Assembly (NCBI GenBank): GCA_017522105.1
Contig: JAFXAA010000018.1
Location: 34,983-98,982, forward strand
DNA length: 64,000 nt
Direction of reading: 5' to 3'
From: Bacteroidales bacterium
GTDB taxonomy: Bacteria; Bacteroidota; Bacteroidia; Bacteroidales; P3
The notes under the pieces are model-generated. The model was not told where the DNA came from, did not search any database, and saw only the letters and a program-made list of their open reading frames with translations. This document shows, one piece after another, positions 17,461-26,603 of the stretch (position 1 is its first letter; every line of letters begins with the position of its first letter). The position numbers and the translations under genes are program-made.

Positions 17461-18815
17461 TAATACCCGTACTTCTGTCCCCAGCGTTGGCGCAGGCTGT
17501 TGCGTGTCTCCTGCTCGCGCGGCGTGGTGCCGGGCTCGTAGAAGCGCGTGCCCTCCAGCCCCTGCGGCAGGTACTCCTGCTCCGCGAAGCCGCCGAGGGC
17601 TGCATTGCCGTTGAAGTCGTGGGCGTACTTGTAGCCGTCGCCGTAGCCGAGGTTCTTCATCAGCTTGGTGGGGGCGTTGCGTATGTGCAGCGGCACCGGC
17701 AGGTCGCCCCACCGCTTCACCGCCGCCTGCGCGTTGGCCAGGGCCATATAGGTGGCGTTGCTCTTGGCCGAGCAGGCCAGGTAGCACGCACACTGCGACA
17801 GGTTGATGCGGCACTCCGGATAGCCTATCTTGCTCACCGCATCGAACGTCGCGTTGGCCAGCAGCAGCGCGTTGGGGTTGGCGTTGCCTATGTCTTCGCT
17901 GGCGAAGATGAGCATGCGGCGCGCTATGAACAGCGGGTCCTCGCCGCCCTCGATCATGCGCGCCAGCCAGTAGACGGCCCCGTTGGGGTCGCTGCCGCGC
18001 ATGCTCTTGATGAATGCCGAGATGACATCGTAGTGCATCTCGCCCCCCTTGTCGTAGAAAGCCAGGTTCTGCTGGATGACCTCCGTCACCGTGGCATTGT
18101 CGATGATTAATTTGGAGTTCAGGGAGTTCAGGGAGTTCAAGGAGTTCAGGACGTTAGCTTCGGCAGAGGTGTTGTCTTGAACTCCCTGAACTTCATGCAC
18201 TCTTTTGAGGCTTTTGTTCACCACCAGCTCCACGGCGTTGAGCAGCTTGCGTGCGTCGCCGCCGCTGATGCGCATCAGGGCTTCGGCCTCGCGCACCTCC
18301 ACGGTGATGCCCTGCGTGGCGTAGTGTTTCACCGCCGACGCTATCAGCTGCCGCATGTCCTCCTTGTCGAACTCCTTGAGCACGTACACCTGGCAGCGGC
18401 TCAGCAGGGCGCTGATGACCTCGAAGCTCGGGTTCTCGGTGGTGGCGCCAATCAGCGTGATGGTGCCGCGCTCCACGGCGCCCAGCAGCGAGTCCTGCTG
18501 CGCCTTGTTGAAGCGGTGTATCTCGTCGATGAAGAGTATGGCGCCCTCTTCCTCCTGCGCCTTGTTGATCACGTCGCGCACCTCCTTGACGCCGCTGCTG
18601 ATGGCGCTGAGCGTGTGGAAGGGCCGTTGCAGGGTGTTGCTGATGATCATGGCCAGCGTCGTCTTGCCGATGCCCGGAGGCCCCCAGAAGATCATGCTCG
18701 GAATGTTGCCGCTCTCTATCAGCGTGCGAAGGACGGCACCCGGTCCAATCAGGTGCTGCTGTCCTATGTAGTCGTCGAGGCTCTTGGGCCTCAATATCTC
18801 AGCCAATGGAGTCAT
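17460..18815 (-). CDS. rarA: replication-associated recombination protein A (AAA+ ATPase)
   Basis: 451 residues from ATG at 18815 (MTPLAEILRPKSLDDYIGQQ). Walker A GPPGIGKT at 45-52, Walker B ILFIDE at 93-98, sensor 1 GATTENPSF at 123-131, and the RarA-specific YDKGGEMHYDVISAFIKS followed by RGSDPNGAVYWLARMIEGGE. RarA acts on stalled forks with SSB. Residues 208-234 (EVQGVQD ... VLNSLNSLNSLNS) are an 81-bp palindromic repeat read in frame, placed in the linker between the lid helix and the clamp domain. A second copy of the same repeat lies between this gene and queA. Confidence 0.93.
   Translation of the reverse strand: MTPLAEILRPKSLDDYIGQQHLIGPGAVLRTLIESGNIPSMIFWGPPGIGKTTLAMIISNTLQRPFHTLSAISSGVKEVRDVINKAQEEEGAILFIDEIHRFNKAQQDSLLGAVERGTITLIGATTENPSFEVISALLSRCQVYVLKEFDKEDMRQLIASAVKHYATQGITVEVREAEALMRISGGDARKLLNAVELVVNKSLKRVHEVQGVQDNTSAEANVLNSLNSLNSLNSKLIIDNATVTEVIQQNLAFYDKGGEMHYDVISAFIKSMRGSDPNGAVYWLARMIEGGEDPLFIARRMLIFASEDIGNANPNALLLANATFDAVSKIGYPECRINLSQCACYLACSAKSNATYMALANAQAAVKRWGDLPVPLHIRNAPTKLMKNLGYGDGYKYAHDFNGNAALGGFAEQEYLPQGLEGTRFYEPGTTPREQETRNSLRQRWGQKYGY
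18114..18194 (-). repeat. family 2 palindrome inside rarA (27 codons, in frame)
   Basis: Minus-strand order: arm GAAGTTCAGGGAGTTCAAGA(C), loop of about 21 bases, arm of four GAACTCC-based 9-bp units starting GTCCTGAACTCCTTGAACTC. The arms pair over about 20 bp. Length is exactly 81 bp, so the frame is kept; the 9-bp unit translates as LNS. Confidence 0.85.
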
Positions 18816-18843
18816 TGCCAGTTTCTTTATAGTGAATCTTGGT

Positions 18844-18951
18844 GAATTCAGGGAGTTCAAGGAGTTCAGGGAGTCCAAGGAGTTCAAGACAATACTGCAA
18901 GAACTGAACAATTGTCTTGAACTCCTTGGACTCCCTGAACTCCTTGGACTG
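18844..18951. repeat. family 2 palindrome between rarA and queA
   Basis: Left arm to about 18893 (units of GGAGTTCAA and GGAGTTCAG), short loop, right arm from about 18911 with the complement; about 40 bp of nearly perfect stem ending GTCTTGAACTCCTTGGACTC. Same 9-bp vocabulary as the copy inside rarA. It can also act as the queA transcript's 3' hairpin. Confidence 0.88.
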
Positions 18952-18952
18952 C

Positions 18953-20008
18953 TTATATTATCAGCATCGCGTCGCCGTAGGTGGAGAAGCGGTACTTCTC
19001 CTTGATGGCCGTCTGGTAGGCATGCATCATCAGCTCCGGGCCGGCGAAGGCGCTGACCATGATGAACTGCGTGCTCATGGAGTGGTGGAAGTTGGTGACC
19101 ATCATGTCGGCTATGGTGAAGTCGTAGGGCGGGAAGATGAACTTGTTGGTCCACCCGTCGTAGGGGAATATCTTGCCCGGTATGGTGACGGCGCTCTCCA
19201 GGGCGCGCATCGTCGTGGTGCCCACGGCGCAGACGTGCTTGCCGGCGGCCTTGGCGGCGGCTATGGCGTCGCACACGTCGGCCCCGAGGTGCATCTCCTC
19301 GGCGTCGGCGCGGTGCTTCGAGAGGTCCTCCACCTCGATGGGCTTGAACTCGCCCATGCCGCAGTGCACCGTCAGCTCCATCCATTTCACGTCCTTGATT
19401 TCCATGCGCTTGAGCAGCTCGCGGCTGAAGTGCAGACCCGCTATCGGGGCCGCTATGGAGCCCTCCTTCTTGGCGTAGATGGTCTGATAGTCGTCGGCGT
19501 CCTTCTTCTCGATGTCGCGCAGGCGCCGCAGCTCGTCGGGCAGCGGCGTGCGCCCCATGCCGCGCACAATCTTGATGAACTCCTCGTGCGTGCCGTCGAA
19601 GAGGAAGCGGATGGTGCGCCCGCGCGAGGTGGTGTTGTCCACCACCTCGGCCACCAGCGCATCGTTGGTGCCGAAGTAGAGCTTGTTGCCTATGCGTATC
19701 TTGCGTGCCGGGTCCACCAGCACGTCCCACAGCCGCGTCTCGGGGTTGAGCTCGCGGATCATCAGCACCTCGATTCTCGCGCCGGTCTTCTCCTTCTCGC
19801 CGTCGAGCAGGGCGGGGAAGACCTTGGTGTTGTTGGCCACCACCACGTCGCCTTCGTCCACATAGTTTATGAAGTCCTTGAACACGCGGTGCTCTATCTC
19901 CCCGCTGTCGCGGTGCACCACCATCATGCGGGCTTCGTCGCGGTTGCGCACGGGTTTCTCGGCTATGAGTTCTTTGGGCAGGTTGAACCTGAATTGCGAT
20001 AGTTTCAT
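18953..20008 (-). CDS. queA: S-adenosylmethionine:tRNA ribosyltransferase-isomerase
   Basis: 351 residues, normal length. QueA signatures: [15 protein letters not shown] at the N-terminus, [33 protein letters not shown], then [14 protein letters not shown] and [11 protein letters not shown]. It transfers and rearranges ribose from SAM onto preQ1 in tRNA to give epoxyqueuosine. The tgt gene at 57656 encodes the preceding tRNA step of the same pathway. No gene overlaps; a palindromic repeat separates it from rarA. Confidence 0.95.
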   Translation of the reverse strand: MKLSQFRFNLPKELIAEKPVRNRDEARMMVVHRDSGEIEHRVFKDFINYVDEGDVVVANNTKVFPALLDGEKEKTGARIEVLMIRELNPETRLWDVLVDPARKIRIGNKLYFGTNDALVAEVVDNTTSRGRTIRFLFDGTHEEFIKIVRGMGRTPLPDELRRLRDIEKKDADDYQTIYAKKEGSIAAPIAGLHFSRELLKRMEIKDVKWMELTVHCGMGEFKPIEVEDLSKHRADAEEMHLGADVCDAIAAAKAAGKHVCAVGTTTMRALESAVTIPGKIFPYDGWTNKFIFPPYDFTIADMMVTNFHHSMSTQFIMVSAFAGPELMMHAYQTAIKEKYRFSTYGDAMLII

Positions 20009-20154
20009 TGCTCTCTTCTGTTAAAAACTCTTTCTATAACGTATTTTTCTCCGATTATTGTATGCTGCCGCGAAAAAAATATTGCCCAACAGTCTATGTG
20101 TCATTTACCATACACTAAATCAGTATATTGGTGCCATTTGTCTGCATCGAACCC
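20009..20154. other. intergenic stretch upstream of queA
   Basis: AT-rich sequence between the queA start and repeat copy B. I see no gene; it should hold the queA promoter but no clean TAnnTTTG box was found. Confidence 0.4.
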
Positions 20155-20316
20155 TCCTCGGAGCCCCTACGGAGTCCCTACGGAGCCCCTACGGCCGTTC
20201 TTCAGTAGTTCTTCAGTAGTTCTTCAGTCAAACACTGAAGAACTACTGAAGAACTACTGAAGAACGGCCGTCGCGGAGGCGGCGGAACTACGCCCCTCGG
20301 CGGAAGAAGTGCCGTT
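20155..20316. repeat. palindromic intergenic repeat, family 1, copy B (reverse orientation)
   Basis: Three AGCCCCTACGG-type units lead into a perfect 37-bp stem (20192-20228 with 20234-20270) around loop CAAAC, the complement of the GTTTG loop in copy A. The flank TCGCGGAGGCGGCGGAACTA and CGGCGGAAGAAGTGCCG match copy A read backwards. Lies between queA and an insertion sequence. Confidence 0.9.
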
Positions 20317-20367
20317 GCGGAGCTATAGGAAAGGCGGTGCGCGGGACTGTGGCCTAAACTCCAGTTA

Positions 20368-21412
20368 CAAGTGCAACACTGAGTAGAAAAAAAGAGCACC
20401 AAAAATTTGGTACTCTCAGGTAAAGTGACTACTTTTGTGTTGCATATGAAAAAATATAAACACCTTACCAAAGAGCAAAGATACACAATTTCTGTGTGTC
20501 TGAGAAAAAAAATGTCGGTGTCGGACATCGCAAAAATCATAGATGTCAGCAAATCAACGGTCAGCAGGGAGATAAAAAGGAATCTGAATATGTATCGGCA
20601 CTACGTCTGGACAGATGCGCAGCAGTTCTCCGACATGAGGAAGCACATCCCCAGGAGAACACGGCGGATGACAAAGGACCTGTGGGGGAAGATCGTCCCG
20701 CTCCTCAAGAGACATTGGTCCCCGGAGACTATTGTCGGCGTAATGCGCCGCAACGGCAGGGACTGCGTGTCGGCCGAGTGGATATACCACTTTGTCAGGC
20801 TGGACAAGGAACGCGGCGGCACACTGTACACCTACCTGCCTCATCACCTAAAGCACCGACGACGGCCGGTGAGTGCGCACATCCCCATCAAAGACCGCGT
20901 CAGTATCGACGAAAGGCCTGCCGTGGTGGACGCAAAGACCCGCTTCGGCGACAGGGAGATGGACACCATCGTCGGGAAGGACGGCAAGGGGGCCATCGTC
21001 ACCCTGGTGGAGCGCACCACAAAGAAACTCCTCATGGCAAAATCCCCCAAGGGCAAGAACGCGAAGGCCGTGGCAAAGCTCGTCGTACAGCTCCTCAAGC
21101 CCTTTGAACGGCATGTCCGCACCATCACAACAGACAACGGCACCGAGTTCGCCGAACACAAATACATCGCAAAAATGCTGCATACAAAAGTCTTCTTCGC
21201 CCACCCTTACTCCTCCTGGGAGAAAGGACTCATCGAAAACACAAACAAACTCATCCGACAATACATACCCAACGGTACTGATTTCACCTCTGTATCTGAC
21301 GATTATATCCTCTATGTGCAAACCGAATTGAATCTCCGCCCAAGAAAACTTTTGAACTTCTCCTCCCCGAAACAAAAATTCTTCCTATCTTTGCACAACG
21401 GTGTTGCACTTG
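20368..21412 (+). mobile_element. IS30-family insertion sequence
   Basis: About 1045 bp, usual for the family. Tips are a perfect 12-bp inverted repeat: CAAGTGCAACAC at 20368-20379 and GTGTTGCACTTG at 21401-21412. No clear target duplication is visible (TTA left, ATT right). The single gene is a full-length transposase; its stop codon (21418-21420) lies just outside the right tip and is supplied by flanking DNA. Confidence 0.85.
20406..20437 (+). promoter_or_regulatory. promoter of the IS30 transposase
   Basis: TTTG at 20406-20409, exactly 20 bases, TACTTTTG at 20430-20437: a full Bacteroidota housekeeping promoter inside the left end of the IS. The start codon follows 8 bases after the -7 box, so the transcript would be almost leaderless. 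Confidence 0.75.
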
Positions 21413-21420
21413 ATTGTTGA
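20446..21420 (+). CDS. IS30-family transposase
   Basis: 324 residues from ATG at 20446 (MKKYKHLTKEQRYTISVCLR). N-terminal helix-turn-helix: SVSDIAKIIDVSKSTVSREI. DDE catalytic core: Asp in GDREMDTIVG, Asp in TITTDNGTEFAEH, Glu in SSWEKGLIENTNKLIRQYIP. Ends HNGVALDC, where the last codons read through the right inverted repeat. No frameshift or internal stop, so it appears intact. Confidence 0.93.
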   Translation: MKKYKHLTKEQRYTISVCLRKKMSVSDIAKIIDVSKSTVSREIKRNLNMYRHYVWTDAQQFSDMRKHIPRRTRRMTKDLWGKIVPLLKRHWSPETIVGVMRRNGRDCVSAEWIYHFVRLDKERGGTLYTYLPHHLKHRRRPVSAHIPIKDRVSIDERPAVVDAKTRFGDREMDTIVGKDGKGAIVTLVERTTKKLLMAKSPKGKNAKAVAKLVVQLLKPFERHVRTITTDNGTEFAEHKYIAKMLHTKVFFAHPYSSWEKGLIENTNKLIRQYIPNGTDFTSVSDDYILYVQTELNLRPRKLLNFSSPKQKFFLSLHNGVALDC

Positions 21421-21485
21421 GTCTACATGGAAAACTTTTTTCTGCTATCTTATAATAATGCCGTCCTTTTTGCGTTAATGAGAGC

Positions 21486-22754
21486 ATGAAACTATTGAAC
21501 CGAGGACTGGCCGTTGTGGCGGCGGTGCTGATGGCGGCATCGGGAGTGCAGGCGCAACATGTTGGCGACGAGCGCGCTGTGCAGGCCGATGCCGAGTTGA
21601 TGACCAAGCGCTATGCCGACTCCTACGACAGCCTGCTCAACAGCTACTACCTGCGGCGCCACGCACACCGCTCGCTGCGTTCGCACACGGAGTTTTCCGC
21701 CGAGGCCTTCGACGCCATGCCTGACAGCGTGCTGATGCATCGCCTGCAGGCTCTGCACACCGTCATCCCCATGACCTACAATGCCGAGGTGCGTTCCTTC
21801 ATACGCTTCTACCTCAAGCACATGTCGACGCGCCTCGACGTGATGCTGACGCTCTGCGAGTACTATCACCCCCTGTTCGAGAATGCCCTGGACCGCTACG
21901 GCGTGCCCGAGGAGCTGAAGTACCTCACCATCGTGGAGAGTGCCATGAACCCGCAGGCAACCTCGCGCGTGGGCGCCGCTGGCTTGTGGCAGTTCATGTA
22001 CAGCACCGGCAAACTCTATGACCTGGAGGTGAACTCGGTGGTCGACGAACGGCGCGACCCGGGCAAGAGCACCGTGGCGGCGGCACGCCACCTGCGCGAC
22101 CTCTACAGCGTCTTCGGCGACTGGCAGCTGGCCATAGCGGCCTACAACTGCGGCAGCGGCAATGTGAACAAAGCCATTGCCCGCAGCGGCGGCAAGCGCA
22201 ACTTCTGGGAGATATACTACAACCTGCCCCGCGAGACGCGCGGCTATGTGCCGGCGTTCATCGCTGTGGTCTATGTGATGAACTACTACGAGGAGCATGG
22301 CCTGCGGCCCACGCGCCTCAACCTGCCGGTGCGCAGCGACACCGTCATGGTGCACCGCGACGTGCTGATGAACTATGTGGCCGAGGCCACGGGGCTGGAG
22401 CTTGACGAGCTGCGCACCCTCAACCCGCAGTACCGCGTGGGCTATATACCCGCCTCCACCACGCCCTACCCGCTGTGTCTGCCTTCGGCCAAGATAGAGT
22501 CCTTCCTGCTGGCGCAGGACAGCGTCTACGCCCGCACGGCTGACAGCCTGCAGCGGCGTCCCGTCAAGATTGAACCCCACGGCAAGGCCAAGGGGGGCAC
22601 CAGCGGCGGCGGGGGCAAGTACTACACCGTGCGCAGGGGCGACACGCTCTTCCGCATAGCCTCCAAGCACGGCATCACGGTGCAGAAACTCAAGAAACTC
22701 AACGGTATAAAAGGCGACAACATTCGCGTGGGCCAGAAACTCAAGGTCAGATGA
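21486..22754 (+). CDS. membrane-bound lytic murein transglycosylase with LysM (MltD-like)
   Basis: 422 residues. Signal peptide ending GVQAQ. The SLT-type transglycosylase domain has catalytic Glu in [11 protein letters not shown], then [19 protein letters not shown] and [17 protein letters not shown] single C-terminal LysM ([18 protein letters not shown] to VGQKLKVR, about residues 380-422) binds peptidoglycan. The LysM is preceded by a low-complexity [13 protein letters not shown] linker. Cleaves glycan strands in the periplasm. Begins 65 bases after the insertion sequence. Confidence 0.9.
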   Translation: MKLLNRGLAVVAAVLMAASGVQAQHVGDERAVQADAELMTKRYADSYDSLLNSYYLRRHAHRSLRSHTEFSAEAFDAMPDSVLMHRLQALHTVIPMTYNAEVRSFIRFYLKHMSTRLDVMLTLCEYYHPLFENALDRYGVPEELKYLTIVESAMNPQATSRVGAAGLWQFMYSTGKLYDLEVNSVVDERRDPGKSTVAAARHLRDLYSVFGDWQLAIAAYNCGSGNVNKAIARSGGKRNFWEIYYNLPRETRGYVPAFIAVVYVMNYYEEHGLRPTRLNLPVRSDTVMVHRDVLMNYVAEATGLELDELRTLNPQYRVGYIPASTTPYPLCLPSAKIESFLLAQDSVYARTADSLQRRPVKIEPHGKAKGGTSGGGGKYYTVRRGDTLFRIASKHGITVQKLKKLNGIKGDNIRVGQKLKVR

Positions 22755-22794
22755 GGTTGTATTGGATACAGGTTATTGTAATGATGCAGGTGTA

Positions 22795-23082
22795 ATGGAC
22801 TGGAACAGGATAAAGAAGGTGGTGCTCAACAAGTACTTCATCGCCACGGTGGTCTTCCTGGTGGTGATTGCCTTCGTGGACGAATACAGCCTGCGTGTGA
22901 GCGCACGCCTGCACCGCCAGGTGGACGCCCTGCACGCCGAGGAGCAGGCCCTGAAGGACGCCATAGTGGCCGACAGCGCTGCCAATGCCGAGCTGAAGTC
23001 GAGCCTCGACGCCAAGGAGCACTACGGCCGCGAGAACTACTACATGAAACGCCCCGACGAGGATATCTTTGTCATCAAATGA
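22795..23082 (+). CDS. FtsB/DivIC-like septum formation initiator
   Basis: 95 residues from ATG at 22795. One membrane segment (KYFIATVVFLVVIAFVDEYS) followed by a coiled coil (RLHRQVDALHAEEQALKD) and the terminal ENYYMKRPDEDIFVIK that is common in Bacteroidota DivIC proteins. Such proteins bridge FtsL and FtsQ in the divisome. Overlaps the NlpC/P60 gene by 4 bases; with the transglycosylase upstream this is a cell-wall cluster. Confidence 0.82.
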   Translation: MDWNRIKKVVLNKYFIATVVFLVVIAFVDEYSLRVSARLHRQVDALHAEEQALKDAIVADSAANAELKSSLDAKEHYGRENYYMKRPDEDIFVIK

Positions 23083-23681
23083 AACGCCTGACCCCCATAA
23101 TGCTGCTCTGCGCGCTCGCCCTCACGGGGTGCGAGAGCGTCAAGTCGTTCATGGCCCGCGACCTTGAGGAGGAGGATTTCATCATCGGGCAGCTCTATGT
23201 TGACGAGCTCGTCAACGAGACACCTGTCATAGCCACCCGCGTGCAGGCCAAGCCGCAGCGCACCGCCGACGGGCGCGAGTGCAACAATGCCCTCGGCCTG
23301 CGGTGCAACGACGACGACAACCAAGGCCTCTACGAGGCGGTGAACTCCTGGCTCGGCGTGCCCTACAAGTATGGCGGCACCGACCGCAAGGGCATCGACT
23401 GCTCGGCGTTCGTGGGCACCATCTACAAGCAGGTCTACGGCAAGACTCTCCACCGCACGGCCAACGAGATGCTGCGCGACGTGCAGCTCATCGGCAAAGG
23501 GCAGCTCCGCGAGGGCGACATACTGTTCTTCACCAACTCCAAGGGCAAGGTGTCGCATGTGGGCATCTACCTCAAGGACGGTCTGTTCGCCCATGCTTCA
23601 ACGTCGGCGGGCGTGTGCGTCAGCCGCACGGACGACACCTACTGGAGCAAGCATTTCTACAAGGGCGGTCGCGTCAGGTAG
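23079..23681 (+). CDS. NlpC/P60 (C40) peptidoglycan endopeptidase, lipoprotein
   Basis: 200 residues. Lipoprotein signal with lipobox LTGC (Cys at residue 19). C40 domain in the C-terminal 115 residues: catalytic Cys in GGTDRKGIDCSAFVGTIY, His in KGKVSHVGIYL, third polar residue in FAHASTSAGV. Cleaves peptide stems of murein, likely from the outer-membrane side. Translationally coupled to the divIC-like gene. Confidence 0.9.
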   Translation: MKRLTPIMLLCALALTGCESVKSFMARDLEEEDFIIGQLYVDELVNETPVIATRVQAKPQRTADGRECNNALGLRCNDDDNQGLYEAVNSWLGVPYKYGGTDRKGIDCSAFVGTIYKQVYGKTLHRTANEMLRDVQLIGKGQLREGDILFFTNSKGKVSHVGIYLKDGLFAHASTSAGVCVSRTDDTYWSKHFYKGGRVR

Positions 23682-23684
23682 GCG

Positions 23685-24389
23685 CTACCGCACATCTTCC
23701 ATGGCACGTTGTATGAAACGGTTGAGTGGCACGCTGGCACGCCACACCTTCAGCACTTCGTCGAAGAGTTTCGGGCTGTTGAGCATCTTGTCGGGCATGG
23801 TGTGGGAGGTGCAGTAGTCCTTGTATTTCAGCAGGTCGGCATGCTCCCAGTCCGCCGGGTAGCCCTTGGGGACACGCTGAAGTTTCTTGATGGTGAAGAA
23901 CTCCGTGCCGAAGTATTTCTTGTACGAGGGCTCGCTCATGATGCTGATGAATTCGTCGGGACAGTAGAATATCTCCTGACGGATGGCGTTGAGTGCCTCG
24001 GGCGTTGGCATGAAGATGCCGCCGCCGAGGTTGCAGGTGCCGGTGAGACCGTAGGCTTCCTCGGCGCCGATCTGGAAGTAGTAGCCCGGCACACCGCTGT
24101 TCTTCGGCCCCCACGAGGATAGGAAGCACGAGACGTGGGTCTTGTAGGGCGTCTTGTCGGCCGAGAAGCGCGTGTCGCGGTAGATGCGGTAGACGCTGTT
24201 CTTGGCTGTGAGGCCGACGAGAGTGTCGTCGTATTTCACCATCTCGTCAATGAGGGCCTGCGTGAAGGCCTCGAAGTCGGCCTTGATGGCCAGCCAGTGG
24301 GGTTTATGGGCGTTGAACCAGTCGCGGTTGTTGTTGACGGTCAGTTCCTGTAGGAAGGGCAGGGTGTCGGGATGCAGTTGTGTGGACAT
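23685..24389 (-). CDS. DUF2461 / TIGR02453 family protein
   Basis: 234 residues. Family features: NNNRDWFNAHKPHWLAIK near the N-terminus, YRIYRDTRFSADKTPYKTH and GVPGYYFQIGAEE. Conserved across bacteria but without a known function. Convergent with the NlpC/P60 gene; only 3 bases separate the two stops. Confidence 0.8.
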   Translation of the reverse strand: MSTQLHPDTLPFLQELTVNNNRDWFNAHKPHWLAIKADFEAFTQALIDEMVKYDDTLVGLTAKNSVYRIYRDTRFSADKTPYKTHVSCFLSSWGPKNSGVPGYYFQIGAEEAYGLTGTCNLGGGIFMPTPEALNAIRQEIFYCPDEFISIMSEPSYKKYFGTEFFTIKKLQRVPKGYPADWEHADLLKYKDYCTSHTMPDKMLNSPKLFDEVLKVWRASVPLNRFIQRAMEDVR

Positions 24390-24401
24390 AGTGTTTGATT
24401 G

Positions 24402-24929
24402 TTATATTTCGTATGCGATGTCTTTCAGCCTTCCGCGTTTGTCGAAGAAGAAAAGGGTGATGTCAACGCCCTGGCCGGTTTTGACGAGGTAGCCGTCGCG
24501 GCGCACTTCCAGGATGCGGACCTCCCAGGGCTTGTCTGTCGTTTGGGTCATCTCTTTTTCGATGGCGTTGTAGAGGACGTTGTAGATGGGTATCTGGTTG
24601 GTCCAGCAAAGGGGGAGTCCGTCGCGGAGGTTGGACATCTGTAGGCAGCGGCCGTTCTTGTCGAAGAGCATGTTGCAGCCGTCGCGGAAGATGATTCCAT
24701 AGACTTTCTTACCGCTGTCCATGAGGTGTCCGCAGTAGATTTCTTCGATGTCGTCGGGGGTGTGGCAACGGTCGTGGAAGGCGCGTGCGGCGTCGGGCAG
24801 CTGCTCATAGCCAATCTCCTCGAAGGGTTTGTGTTCGTCTATAAAGTATTCGGGGTAGTACATCCTTTGCGGGCTTCTGCAGGCGACGCACAGCAGCATG
24901 GCTGTCAGGAGGAAGTGGCGGGTCTTCAT
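24402..24929 (-). CDS. small lipoprotein, function unknown
   Basis: 175 residues from ATG at 24929, chosen because it overlaps the nfo stop (ATGA) and starts a lipoprotein signal ([19 protein letters not shown], lipobox CVAC); an upstream in-frame Met at 24944 would lie inside nfo. The mature region contains [20 protein letters not shown] and ends [15 protein letters not shown]. No domain recognised. Confidence 0.6.
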   Translation of the reverse strand: MKTRHFLLTAMLLCVACRSPQRMYYPEYFIDEHKPFEEIGYEQLPDAARAFHDRCHTPDDIEEIYCGHLMDSGKKVYGIIFRDGCNMLFDKNGRCLQMSNLRDGLPLCWTNQIPIYNVLYNAIEKEMTQTTDKPWEVRILEVRRDGYLVKTGQGVDITLFFFDKRGRLKDIAYEI

Positions 24930-25771
24930 AGGCTGCGTAGCCATTTGATTTCTTCGGCCCAGCGCATGGGGTCGGGGGTCTCAAGGATGATGGGCATGTT
25001 GTCGAAGCGGGAGTCGTGCATGAAGCGCGAGAAGAACTCCTTGCCCATCATGCCCTCGCCCAGCACCTCGTGGCGGTCCACGTGACTGCCGGCGCCCTTC
25101 TTGCTGTCGTTGAGGTGAACGGCGCGCAGGTACTTGAAGCCCACAACGCGCTCGAACTCGTCGAAGCAGAACTGGTAGCCCATCTCGGTGCTCAGGTCGT
25201 AGCCGGCAGCCAGCGTGTGGCATGTGTCGATACATACGCCCACTCTGGTTTTGTCGTCCACGCCCTCGATGATGCGGGCTATATGCTCGAACTTCCAGCC
25301 TAGGTTGGTGCCCTGTCCGGCGGTGTTCTCTATCACCGCCGTCACACCCTCGGTCTTACTCAGGGCCAGATTGATCTCGCGGGCTATCTGGTCCAGGCAT
25401 TCCTCTTCACTTATCTTGTTGAGATGGCTGCCGGGGTGGAAGTTGAGCATGGTCAGCCCAAGCTGCTGGGCTCTGTACATCTCGTCGAAGAAAGCCGCAC
25501 GGCTCTTGCTGAGTGTCTCTTCGTCTGGTGAGCCGAGATTGATGAGGTAGCTGTCGTGCGGCAGCACCATCTCGGGCCGGAAGCCGCGGTCCACGAGCAA
25601 CGCCTTGAAGCCGTCGATCTCAAGTTGCGGCAGCGGCTTGCTGACCCAGCTGCGCTGGTTTCTGGTAAACAAGGCAAAGGCGTTGGCCCCGATGGCCTCG
25701 GCGTTGAGGATGGCGTTGCCAACGCCACCGGATGCGCTCACATGTGCGCCGATATATTTCGTCATAGTCAT
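24926..25771 (-). CDS. nfo: endonuclease IV (AP endonuclease)
   Basis: 281 residues (starting at MTM; the next in-frame Met is two codons in). TIM-barrel metal ligands: [46 protein letters not shown] and [20 protein letters not shown]. Cuts 5' of abasic sites in DNA repair. Transcribed from the same strand as pepE but separated from it by a terminator. Confidence 0.96.
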   Translation of the reverse strand: MTMTKYIGAHVSASGGVGNAILNAEAIGANAFALFTRNQRSWVSKPLPQLEIDGFKALLVDRGFRPEMVLPHDSYLINLGSPDEETLSKSRAAFFDEMYRAQQLGLTMLNFHPGSHLNKISEEECLDQIAREINLALSKTEGVTAVIENTAGQGTNLGWKFEHIARIIEGVDDKTRVGVCIDTCHTLAAGYDLSTEMGYQFCFDEFERVVGFKYLRAVHLNDSKKGAGSHVDRHEVLGEGMMGKEFFSRFMHDSRFDNMPIILETPDPMRWAEEIKWLRSL

Positions 25772-25784
25772 TGTTTTATATGAG

Positions 25785-25812
25785 ATAGCCGTGGGTTTGC
25801 GCCCACGGCTAT
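25785..25812 (-). terminator. terminator of the pepE transcript
   Basis: Perfect 11-bp stem ATAGCCGTGGG / CCCACGGCTAT with a 6-base loop, located between pepE (upstream on this strand) and nfo. Confidence 0.7.
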
Positions 25813-25837
25813 GTTGTAATGCTCCTTCATGGGGGGC

Positions 25838-26587
25838 TTACGCCTTCAGCAGGAACGACAGGTCGGCGTCGAGCGGCAGCTCCTTGGTGTTGGCGATGTT
25901 GGTCTTGAAGACCTTCATCTTGTTGGGCTTGCCTATGAGCGAGAGTTTGCCGTCCTCGAGCAGCAGGGCCGTGGCCTCGCGGATGGCGGCTACGGTGGCC
26001 TTGGGGTTCACCATGATGTACTCCTTCAGGCGGTCATCGCGGGTCTCGCCGCCGTGTTTGGGGTCGAAGAAGTCTGTGTAGTGCGGGTTAATCTGGAACG
26101 GCACGAGGCCCATGCAGTCGAACGAGTCGGGCATCACGATGGGCATGTCGTTGGTGGTGCAGAGCGTGGGACCGGCCACGTTACTGCCGGCGCTCCAGCC
26201 CATGTAGGGCATGCCGTCGAAGGCGCGCTGGCGGATGGCCTGCATCAGGCCCGTGCGCTGCAGCTCGCGCACCAGATGGAAGGTGTTGCCACCGCCCACG
26301 GCCACGCAGTCGGTGTCGTACACGGCGTTGACGGGCAGCGCCTTGTGGTGCACGGAGGTCAGCTTGACGCCAAATTCGGCGTACACCTTGGCCACCTTGG
26401 CCTCGTAGGCGTCGTAGCTCTTCTTCAGCCCGCCTTCGGCAAGGCTCACGCCTGCGTAGGGCACGAAGAGGACGCGCTTGATGTTGTGCCGACGGCAGAA
26501 GTCGGCGATCATATCCTTGCACCAGCCGAGGTAAGCCTCGCCGCGCATGGTGCTGTTGCTGATTAGGAGAAGGTTGCGTTTGTCCAT
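25838..26587 (-). CDS. pepE: dipeptidase E-like peptidase (S51 family)
   Basis: 249 residues from ATG at 26587. S51 features: LLLISNSTMRGEAYLGW, CVAVGGGNTFHLVRELQ, catalytic Ser in MGWSAGSNVAGPT and INPHYTDFFDPKHGGETRDD. Cytoplasmic enzyme that hydrolyses Asp-X dipeptides. The frame stays open upstream of 26587 but the extra residues belong to the neighbouring lipoprotein's DNA and look unrelated. Confidence 0.9.
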   Translation of the reverse strand: MDKRNLLLISNSTMRGEAYLGWCKDMIADFCRRHNIKRVLFVPYAGVSLAEGGLKKSYDAYEAKVAKVYAEFGVKLTSVHHKALPVNAVYDTDCVAVGGGNTFHLVRELQRTGLMQAIRQRAFDGMPYMGWSAGSNVAGPTLCTTNDMPIVMPDSFDCMGLVPFQINPHYTDFFDPKHGGETRDDRLKEYIMVNPKATVAAIREATALLLEDGKLSLIGKPNKMKVFKTNIANTKELPLDADLSFLLKA

Positions 26588-26603
26588 ATTCTTGTTTTTG
26601 GGA

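Noticed and set aside
17460-19730. A 756-residue fusion of rarA with sequence inside queA
   Set aside because: The upstream part is an out-of-frame reading of queA; the RarA start MTPLAEILRPK at 18815 is the genuine one.
20009-20154. tRNA or small RNA upstream of queA
   Set aside because: No cloverleaf or clear hairpin outside the repeat.
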